Below are positions 44,549-50,650 of a stretch of DNA of 64,000 nucleotides, in pieces (position 1 is the stretch's first letter; each line of letters opens with the position of its first letter). The notes beneath the pieces are model-generated. The model did not search any database and was not told the DNA's origin. It worked only from the letters and a program-made list of their open reading frames with translations. The position numbers and the translations under genes are program-made. Source of the stretch: Sphingomonas sp. UV9. Its GTDB lineage: Bacteria; Pseudomonadota; Alphaproteobacteria; Sphingomonadales; Sphingomonadaceae. Location: assembly GCF_004101245.1 (NCBI RefSeq), contig NZ_SCIN01000004.1, positions 124,001-188,000 on the forward strand, written 5' to 3'.

Positions 44549-44658
44549 CAGCGACGCCGATCCGATGTGCCGGCGACGACCATGACGATCGCAACGGGGA
44601 TCCAGACAACCGCAAACAGGATCGCCACGACGATCTTGGCGATGCGGCGGTTGCGCAT
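44548..44658 (-). CDS. Very small hydrophobic prophage protein (36 aa)
   Basis: Reads MRNRRIAKIVVAILFAVVWI followed by PVAIVMVVAGTSDRRR: positive start, one long transmembrane helix, positive end. GGAG lies six bases before the ATG. It is the first of three consecutive tiny membrane-protein genes joined by ATGA overlaps. Function unknown. Confidence 0.55.
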   Translation of the reverse strand: MRNRRIAKIVVAILFAVVWIPVAIVMVVAGTSDRRR

Positions 44659-44699
44659 GCGGCGCTCCAGCCGGGCGGGGCTGCATGGTGCCGCGGCGA

Positions 44700-45155
44700 T
44701 CACTGGCAGCACTCCACCGGCGCGGTGTCGGGCAGGCATGCGGTGCAGGCTTTGTCGCTCGCCCAGGCACACGCGCCATGTTCTTCGCTGGTGCAGGGAT
44801 CCCACAGGCTGCAACCGCAGCCACGGCAGATGCGGGGGTGGCTGTCGGCCGGATCGGTCACGAGCTGGCGGTAGACGTCCGGATCGAACGGGAAGACGCT
44901 GCGCAGGGCTTCCAGCGTTTCGGGGCGGCGAGCCGTGTTGCCGGGCGTTTCCAGCGCGTGGATCAGATCCAGTGCGGGTGCCACCTCATCGGCGTTCCGT
45001 GCAAGCATGCCGGCCGCTTCCTTGGTGGACATTCCCGAAGCCTCGCGACGCAGCTTGATGTAGCTGGCCGGCGTCAGGGGGGCGGCGCTGGCGGTCGCGG
45101 CACGCTCGCCTCGCTGCATCGGCATCGTGAATGTACGCGGGAAGACGTGCATCAT
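44700..45155 (-). CDS. Prophage protein with helix-turn-helix-like N-terminus and zinc-finger C-terminus
   Basis: A 151-residue protein. The N-terminal half (TPASYIKLRREASGMSTKEA, AGMLARNADEVAPALDLIHA) looks like a helix-turn-helix fold. The C-terminal half has cysteines in CRGCGCSLWDPC, GACAW, ACTACL and ends VECCQ, suggesting one or two bound zinc ions. AAAGGA lies upstream of the ATG pair at 45155/45152. In the leftward early operon it could be a transcription regulator; the exact role is not known. Confidence 0.7.
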   Translation of the reverse strand: MMHVFPRTFTMPMQRGERAATASAAPLTPASYIKLRREASGMSTKEAAGMLARNADEVAPALDLIHALETPGNTARRPETLEALRSVFPFDPDVYRQLVTDPADSHPRICRGCGCSLWDPCTSEEHGACAWASDKACTACLPDTAPVECCQ

Positions 45156-45266
45156 CGGGCATTCCTTTCGGCAAAGGGGTAGCGGTGCCGGAAGCGGGTG
45201 CTTCCGGATGGCGGGGGGATGGTTCAGGACGTGCGCGGCCGAGGCCGCGGGGATCAGGTCACGGGA

Positions 45267-45587
45267 TCAGGTGGGCGAAGGAGCAGCCTCCGCCGCGTCA
45301 GGCTGATCATCGTTGGCCGGCAGGCGGTTGTCGTCGTTGGCGGGTTTCGAGCGCCACTGGCCGTGCGGCAGGCGGATCGCCGGGCTCGGGATCATGCTGG
45401 GCCGCACCGTGCGGAAGATGCCGAGCTGGGCCACGAAGGTGTGGCCGCAATCGGCGTTCTGGCAGACATAGCGGATCTCGCGCGTCAGCCGGTCGATCTC
45501 GACCGAGTCATAGGCGATCGAGCGCGTCAGGCAGTGCGGGCACACCGTCGCGGGAACGCGGGGTGTGTAGTTTCTCTTCTTCGTCAC
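45267..45587 (-). CDS. ogr: Ogr/Delta-type late-gene transcription activator
   Basis: A 106-residue protein with the Ogr/Delta zinc-binding layout: TVCPHCLTRSIAYDSVEIDR, then REIRYVCQNADCGHTFVAQL, giving CxxC and CxxxxC ligands, followed by RTVRPSMIPSPAI. In P2 and P4, Ogr and Delta bind upstream of late promoters and recruit RNA polymerase. The tail (SKPANDDNRLPANDDQPDAA) is polar. The GTG start overlaps the stop of the upstream CII-like gene (GTGA), so it belongs to the early operon, unlike in P2 where ogr lies between D and int. Confidence 0.85.
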   Translation of the reverse strand: MTKKRNYTPRVPATVCPHCLTRSIAYDSVEIDRLTREIRYVCQNADCGHTFVAQLGIFRTVRPSMIPSPAIRLPHGQWRSKPANDDNRLPANDDQPDAAEAAPSPT

Positions 45588-46081
45588 TGATGGGTCCCCC
45601 CGGCATTCCCCGGCCCCGTCGACATGGCGGGACGAAGGAAACGGGGCAGGCGCCGACGTAGGCGGCGCACGACGCCTTCAACCTGCGTTACCTCAACCAG
45701 CGCGCGATGGAGGTCGAGCGGGGAAGCGCCGGGTTGAACGGCAATGAAAAGAGCGGCTTGCAGATCGCCTGCCTCGCCAATGAACTCGACCGAGTCGCTG
45801 ATAAGCGCGCGGCGGCAGGCGTCCTGCTGATCAACTTCGATATCGAGCTGATGGCTGAAGGCGTCGCGGAAAGGTGCGTCCTCGCCCCCAGCAAGCCGAT
45901 GCGCGGTATCGAGAGCGAGTGCCTCCATCAGCGACGGGAGCGTTGGCGTGTCCTCTTTCGCCCACTCATAGACCGTGCTGACCGATTTACCGACGACCGC
46001 AGCCGCGCGTTCGCGACCGAGTTGCGCGAGGACCTTGCCCATCGCGTCGGGAAAGCTGTCGGGAATACGTGGCTTAGTCAT
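45584..46081 (-). CDS. Phage CII-like regulator
   Basis: A 165-residue protein with a helix-turn-helix near the start (MGKVLAQLGRERAAAVVGKS, VSTVYEWAKEDTPTLPSLME). A region follows typical of phage regulatory CII-type proteins (ALALDTAHRLAGGEDAPF, ...LISDSVEFIGEAGDLQAALF). It overlaps both neighbours by four bases (ATGA and GTGA). As second gene of the early operon it is placed to act in the lysis/lysogeny choice or replication control. The name CII-like is by family pattern; its binding site is unknown. Confidence 0.7.
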   Translation of the reverse strand: MTKPRIPDSFPDAMGKVLAQLGRERAAAVVGKSVSTVYEWAKEDTPTLPSLMEALALDTAHRLAGGEDAPFRDAFSHQLDIEVDQQDACRRALISDSVEFIGEAGDLQAALFIAVQPGASPLDLHRALVEVTQVEGVVRRLRRRLPRFLRPAMSTGPGNAGGTHQ

Positions 46082-46440
46082 CGCGCGGCCTTCGACTGGA
46101 AAACCGCAGGGCGATTACAATCGACCGATGCGTCATACGTGCGGTACGGGTGCGGCATGGTGTTGGCAGGAAGAGGGGGGCGACCGATACTGGTCAACGC
46201 GGTGGCCGCGTCATGAGGGATCGCGCGATCGGGCCAGTTGGCCGGTACACGAAACCACGACGCGAACTTCTCCAGGTTGGTGACAGAGAATGTCTTTCCA
46301 TCCCGCAAGCGACTAAAAAATGTGCCGCTATTGACGACGATAGTCGCTACTCGCGAGAGCGATTTGCCTCCCCAACGGACGACTTCAACGTCATACGCCT
46401 CGGCGACCGTTCGCAATGCGTTCTCATATGCAGCTTCCAT
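46078..46440 (-). CDS. Cro-like early regulator
   Basis: A 120-residue protein, first gene of the leftward early operon and divergent from the repressor. A helix-turn-helix-like region (SRVATIVVNSGTFFSRLRDG, KTFSVTNLEKFASWFRVPAN) is compatible with a Cro or Apl/Cox role. The operator palindromes begin one base upstream of its start codon. Its stop overlaps the CII-like gene (ATGA). Confidence 0.65.
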   Translation of the reverse strand: MEAAYENALRTVAEAYDVEVVRWGGKSLSRVATIVVNSGTFFSRLRDGKTFSVTNLEKFASWFRVPANWPDRAIPHDAATALTSIGRPPLPANTMPHPYRTYDASVDCNRPAVFQSKAAR

Positions 46441-46526
46441 TCCGCACTGATGCGGATTTTAGTCCGCAGTGTCAACGGAATATATTCCGCTCGCGCAGGG
46501 TATTTGTGTGCGGCATGAGTGCCGCA
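46441..46526. promoter_or_regulatory. Operator cluster between the repressor and Cro-like genes
   Basis: Four palindromes lie in 86 bp: TCCGCA-CTGA-TGCGGA (46441-46456), TGCGGA-TTTTAG-TCCGCA (46451-46468), CGGAATATATTCCG (46476-46489, perfect) and TGCGGC-ATGAGT-GCCGCA (46509-46526). They share half-sites TGCGG or CGGAA. The first two overlap. The last ends on the repressor's start codon, which would allow autorepression; the first covers the Cro-like start region. The divergent promoters must lie here. Confidence 0.8.
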
Positions 46527-47248
46527 TGAAGCGAACGCCGGATATTTTGAAGGAACGCGTCCAGGCTAAGCTGGACGAGCTTAACGTATCGGCACGCGAA
46601 ATATCGATGGCGGCAGCGGGCCAGCCCGACGCGATCCGAAATATCTTGAAGCGCGGTGTTATGCCTGGCGCGGAGCGCCTTGAGGCTATTGCAGAACATC
46701 TGGGCACGTCGTCAGACTGGTTGCTCGGTCGCGAACAGGGCATCGAACGCACGTTTGCGGATCAACCGCTTTCACAGGACGCGTTCCGCCGCTTGCCAAA
46801 AACGCTGCCGATCTATGGTAGCGCGCTCGGCGCCGATCTCGAATTCGGCGATAGCAACGGGATCGTAGTGAATGTCGAGCAAACCGAGGTGCATATGTCC
46901 GCACCTATCGATTTCATGGCACGCCCGATCGGCGTGACCGGCAGGCCAGACCTCTACGTTGTTTCGGTGGCAGGCCATTCGATGGAGCCACGCTTCGATT
47001 CGGGTCGTCGCGTTCTCGTCGACCCCAAGCGCTCACCTGGCGTTGGCGACGACGTGGTCGTCCAGCTGCGTGGCCCGACGTTCGATGGGGAAGAGGTTCG
47101 CCACGTCCTGATCAAGCAGCTCGTGCGACGCCGCCCCGGTGTCGTCGTGCTGCGTCAGTTCAACCCTGCTGCCGAGTTCGAGGTGCCGAACGAACAGGTA
47201 TCCTCAGTCCACCGCGTGATGCCTTGGGATGAGGCGATGGGATTTTAA
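46526..47248 (+). CDS. Prophage repressor, LexA/CI-like with S24 peptidase domain
   Basis: A 240-residue repressor. The N-terminal helix-turn-helix domain (ILKERVQAKLDELNVSAREI, LEAIAEHLGTSSDWLLG) is followed by a C-terminal S24 domain with Ser near 152 (VVSVAGHSMEPRFDSGRRVL) and Lys near 197 (HVLIKQLVRRRPG). These form the Ser-Lys self-cleavage dyad, so DNA damage via RecA should induce the prophage. The ATG at 46526 is chosen; an in-frame GTG at 46469 would lie inside the operator cluster. The gene is divergent from the Cro-like gene. Confidence 0.9.
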   Translation: MKRTPDILKERVQAKLDELNVSAREISMAAAGQPDAIRNILKRGVMPGAERLEAIAEHLGTSSDWLLGREQGIERTFADQPLSQDAFRRLPKTLPIYGSALGADLEFGDSNGIVVNVEQTEVHMSAPIDFMARPIGVTGRPDLYVVSVAGHSMEPRFDSGRRVLVDPKRSPGVGDDVVVQLRGPTFDGEEVRHVLIKQLVRRRPGVVVLRQFNPAAEFEVPNEQVSSVHRVMPWDEAMGF

Positions 47249-47307
47249 CCTAATTATTAGGTGATCATCATGAATAATTATCTTAGCGAAAATATCGGTT
47301 GAGCGAC

Positions 47308-49239
47308 ATGCCAAAACAGTTGTCCCTATTTGATGATCCCTCTTTCTATGAAAGCGGTGATCTCGAGTTCAAAAGCGCAAAAGGAGGTGTTCCTGGGTCG
47401 TTATGGGAAACCTATAGCTCGTTCGCAAATACTAATGGCGGAACGATCTATCTCGGCATCGCGGAAAAAGGTACTACGTTGGACATGCATGGCGTGTCTG
47501 ACGCGAGCCAGCAGGTGGATAATATTTGGAGCAGTTTGCACAACTCCAAAAAAGTAAATATTAATATCCTCAGTAGCAACGAGATAACAATCGTTGATAT
47601 GGGGTCTTTAAACCCAGTTATTCGTATAAATGTACCCCGCGCGTCGCGTGAGCAGCGCCCGATTTATATAAATAACGATCCATTTAGTGGGACTTATCGG
47701 CGAGATCACACCGGCGATTACAAGTGCAGCCCTGAAGAGGTTCGCAGAATGTTTGCCGATCAGTCTATCTTGTCAGCAGATAGCAGATTGCTAGAAGGGT
47801 TCACGCTATCAGACCTCCACGCTCAATCTTTAGCGCAGTATCGTAATCGTTTCGCTAGCTCGCAGCCAAACCATCCTTGGCTATTGGAAAACGATTTATC
47901 GCTGCTAACTCGGCTTGGCGGCTGGCGTAGAGACCGGGTTAGCAATCAGGAAGGATTAACTGTTGCTGGTCTTCTGATGTTTGGTCAGGAGCAAGCGATA
48001 CGTTCACCTGAGGCTTTACCGCAATTTCATCTAGATTATCGAGAACGCCTTGGCGCGCAACCCAGTGAGCGCTGGTCCGATAGAATAACCCTTGATGGCA
48101 CTTGGGAAGGCAATCTTTTCCAATTTTATAATCGTATTATGCCCCGGCTCGCGATGACGTTAAAAACGCCGTTCCAGCTTGATGCTAATTCGTACCGAAT
48201 TGATGAGTCGTCGGTTGCAGAAGGCTTGCGTGAGGCGGTTGTTAACTCGATTATTCATTCTGATTATTTCGGGCAAGGTGGCATAGTTTATGATCGGTAC
48301 GGAGACAGGATCGAACTGTCGAATCCCGGAACTCTACTTTTGTCATTAGAACAACTACTCCGCGGTGGGGTAAGTGAATGCCGGAATAAAGCTCTCCAGG
48401 TCATGTTCCAGATGATGGGGGCCGGAGATAAGGCGGGATCGGGGATGGATCGCATCCGAACCAGTTGGGATGGGGCAAAGCTTCGTACGCCTCGCATTAG
48501 GGAGACACAGCGTCCTGACCGGGTAACGTTGACGCTGCCGATGGTCAGCCTTTTGCCGGAGGAGGCTCTGACCGGCTTGCGCAGCATGTTCGGTACGAAA
48601 TGCGATTCCTTATTACCGGATGAGATACAGATACTGGTTATGGCCCTTGAGGAGGGAGCTATAACCAACGCGCGGCTGCAGGAGGTGCTGACGGTTCACC
48701 GAACGGAGTTGACTAAGACGCTTCAGCATCTCGTTAAAAGTGGACTTCTTCGGCGCATCGGTACCGGCCGCTGGACCCGGTACGAATTGCGAGACGCTAG
48801 CCGCACCATCGTTCAGGCACGGCAGGATGCAGCGAACGACGTTGACCCAACTTCTGACCCAACCTCTGGCATAACCTCTGGCATAACCTCTGACGCTAGT
48901 ACCAAGCTCCTTGAACCAGATAAGCAAGCTGAGGTCGGACAAATCGGCGCCGGCGTTGACGAAACCCTTCGAGGTCTTTGGCCTCAGCTCGCGCTGATCG
49001 GTAACCGAGCCCGTGGTACCCTTCTGAGCGTCAATGATCAGGAAGACGTGGTTATCGAGCTATGCAGGGTAGGCGGGTGGCTTAATAGCCACCAAATCGC
49101 CAGCCTTATGGGTAGGAATGCGACGAGCCTTCGGCGCCGCTTACTCAGCGGAATGGTAGAAAGAGGCATCCTGAAATTGCGGTTTCCAACGGCACGCAAC
49201 AACCCGTTCCAAGCTTACACAGTCAAGGGCAAAGACTAG
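47308..49239 (+). CDS. AlbA_2 (Schlafen-type) and RecG-C-like ATP-binding protein; prophage cargo gene
   Basis: A 643-residue protein. Residues about 18-130 form an AlbA_2 domain (ESGDLEFKSAKGGVPGSLWE, SFANTNGGTIYLGIAEKG). Residues about 325-420 form a GHKL-like ATP-binding region as in the RecG C-terminal family (EGLREAVVNSIIHSDYFGQG, RIELSNPGTLL, AGDKAGSGMDRI). Winged-helix regions follow (NARLQEVLTVHRTELTKTLQ; SHQIASLMGRNATSLRRRLL), with a DPTSDPTSGITSGITSD repeat between them. G+C is far below that of its neighbours. It overlaps the convergent gene D by four bases. AlbA_2 proteins include regulators and suspected antiphage effectors; the role here is not shown. Confidence 0.85.
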   Translation: MPKQLSLFDDPSFYESGDLEFKSAKGGVPGSLWETYSSFANTNGGTIYLGIAEKGTTLDMHGVSDASQQVDNIWSSLHNSKKVNINILSSNEITIVDMGSLNPVIRINVPRASREQRPIYINNDPFSGTYRRDHTGDYKCSPEEVRRMFADQSILSADSRLLEGFTLSDLHAQSLAQYRNRFASSQPNHPWLLENDLSLLTRLGGWRRDRVSNQEGLTVAGLLMFGQEQAIRSPEALPQFHLDYRERLGAQPSERWSDRITLDGTWEGNLFQFYNRIMPRLAMTLKTPFQLDANSYRIDESSVAEGLREAVVNSIIHSDYFGQGGIVYDRYGDRIELSNPGTLLLSLEQLLRGGVSECRNKALQVMFQMMGAGDKAGSGMDRIRTSWDGAKLRTPRIRETQRPDRVTLTLPMVSLLPEEALTGLRSMFGTKCDSLLPDEIQILVMALEEGAITNARLQEVLTVHRTELTKTLQHLVKSGLLRRIGTGRWTRYELRDASRTIVQARQDAANDVDPTSDPTSGITSGITSDASTKLLEPDKQAEVGQIGAGVDETLRGLWPQLALIGNRARGTLLSVNDQEDVVIELCRVGGWLNSHQIASLMGRNATSLRRRLLSGMVERGILKLRFPTARNNPFQAYTVKGKD

Positions 49240-50267
49240 GCTGCTTCCAGTTTAACGCTCGTCGAGTATCCCCGATCGCCTAAAGTGTGCGTTACTTCTG
49301 CCACCAGCCACGCTGCGATGTCGATCGGAGCTTTGTAACCGCTGACGCTCGCCTCCATCTCAACGTGAATGTCGGGCCGGCCGAGCGCGAGCGTAAGACT
49401 GAGCGAAACGGGCTCACGCCCGGCGCGGCCATGCGCCGCGTTGGCGGCGGCCTGAGCATCCACCTCGTTGGCGTAGACGCGCGACAGCGTCTTTGCCCCC
49501 TCCACCTTCCCGGCCACGAACTGCTCGCGCTTGCCGGACTTCCGGTCGTGCCACGTCGCCTTCACCCCCGGCACGTCGTCGCGCTTCTGGCGGCTGAACT
49601 GGTGGGCATCGCCGTCGCGCCGCGCGATGGTGACGGTCGCGATCGGTTTGCCGGACGGTGTCGTGCCGGCGGCGATCGGCGAAAAGATCAGCACGCCGCG
49701 CGCGATCTTCGCCACCGCGCCGCGCTCCCGGCCGAGGCGGCGGAGGAAGGCGAGGTCGCTTTCGCGGTTCTGCGCCTTTGCCGCGACCGCGATGTCGGCG
49801 AGGCTGGCCGCGCAGCGCGGCGTCAGCTGGTGGCACTCGGCGATCTCGGTCACGATCGCGCCGAGTGTGGTACCGTGCCAGCTCTTCTCGCGCCTGGTCT
49901 TCAGGTCGCTGGTGAAGTCAGCCGAGCGCGCGCGGATCGTGATCAGGTCGGGCGGGCCGCCATGCGCGACTTCGTCGACGATGAACCATCCCTTGTCGAC
50001 CAGGCTGGGCGTGACGTCGCTGCCCTGCTTCCAGCCGAGCCAGACGTGGATCTTCGCGCCCGTCGGCGGGAGGGCGACGGCGCCGTCGGTGTCGTCGATG
50101 ACGAGATCGAGCTGGTCGGCCTCCTCGCCGCGCTTTTCGGTGATGCCGAGCGAGACGAGGCGACGGCGCGGCGGGCGGCCATTGGCTTGCGCGACGCGGC
50201 CTTCGAGCAGCGGCGTGATGTCGGTGCCGTCGACGACGACGCGGACGGCGGCGATGTTGGCGATCAT
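49236..50267 (-). CDS. D: Phage late control protein D (tail hub/spike-adaptor protein)
   Basis: A 343-residue homologue of P2 gpD: VRVVVDGTDITPLLEGRV, SLGITEKRGEEADQLDLVID, DDTDGAVALPPTGAKIHVWL, IRARSADFTSDLKTRREKSW, ESDLAFLRRLGRERGAVAKI. gpD forms the baseplate hub, analogous to gp27 of T4, that connects tube and spike. The start overlaps the stop of gene U; the stop overlaps the end of the convergent cargo gene. It is the last gene of the leftward late tail operon. Confidence 0.93.
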   Translation of the reverse strand: MIANIAAVRVVVDGTDITPLLEGRVAQANGRPPRRRLVSLGITEKRGEEADQLDLVIDDTDGAVALPPTGAKIHVWLGWKQGSDVTPSLVDKGWFIVDEVAHGGPPDLITIRARSADFTSDLKTRREKSWHGTTLGAIVTEIAECHQLTPRCAASLADIAVAAKAQNRESDLAFLRRLGRERGAVAKIARGVLIFSPIAAGTTPSGKPIATVTIARRDGDAHQFSRQKRDDVPGVKATWHDRKSGKREQFVAGKVEGAKTLSRVYANEVDAQAAANAAHGRAGREPVSLSLTLALGRPDIHVEMEASVSGYKAPIDIAAWLVAEVTHTLGDRGYSTSVKLEAA

Positions 50268-50650
50268 GCGACGTCGCTGTCGACGCGCAGGAGGTCGATC
50301 GCGAAGTCGATCTGGCGCGGCGTGCCGTCGGGGAAGAAGACCTTTGCGCGATCGTCGATGCCGGTGATGACGAACGCGCCATAGACATAGCCGAGGCCGT
50401 CGACGAGCGACCAGGCGTCGCCGGTGTCGGCCATGCGGCGCAGCTCGTCGATCGACACGCGGCCGTCGGCGATCTCGGCATAGACGGTGCCGGGCAGGGC
50501 GATCGTCTCTTCGCCGGGGCCGGTATATTGCGTCGCGTCGCGCGCGCCGATCCGCGCGGACGTGGCGTGGCGCCAGCTCGCGCGGCGCGCCAGCTCGTCG
50601 AAGGCGAGCGTCTGGATCGAGAAGGGGAACATACCAAGCGCAAGGAGCAT
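50264..50650 (-). CDS. U: Phage tail protein U (tail terminator/completion)
   Basis: A 128-residue homologue of P2 gpU. It begins MLLALGMFPFSIQTLAFDEL, with RRASWRHATSARIGARDATQ, YTGPGEETIALPGTVYAEI and LVDGLGYVYGAFVITGID, all family hallmarks. The ATG at 50650 overlaps the tape-measure stop (ATGA), and the stop overlaps the D start. A longer upstream frame is the shadow of the tape-measure gene. Confidence 0.93.
   Translation of the reverse strand: MLLALGMFPFSIQTLAFDELARRASWRHATSARIGARDATQYTGPGEETIALPGTVYAEIADGRVSIDELRRMADTGDAWSLVDGLGYVYGAFVITGIDDRAKVFFPDGTPRQIDFAIDLLRVDSDVA

Noticed and set aside
45131..45661. Plus-strand frames opposite the zinc-finger and ogr genes
   Set aside because: They are antisense to coupled early-operon genes and consist of Arg/Gly-rich low-complexity sequence.
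47250..47262. CCTAAT-T-ATTAGG palindrome after the repressor gene as an operator
   Set aside because: Its half-sites do not match those of the operator cluster; it lies in AT-rich spacer before the cargo gene and could equally be a weak terminator. Not enough to call.
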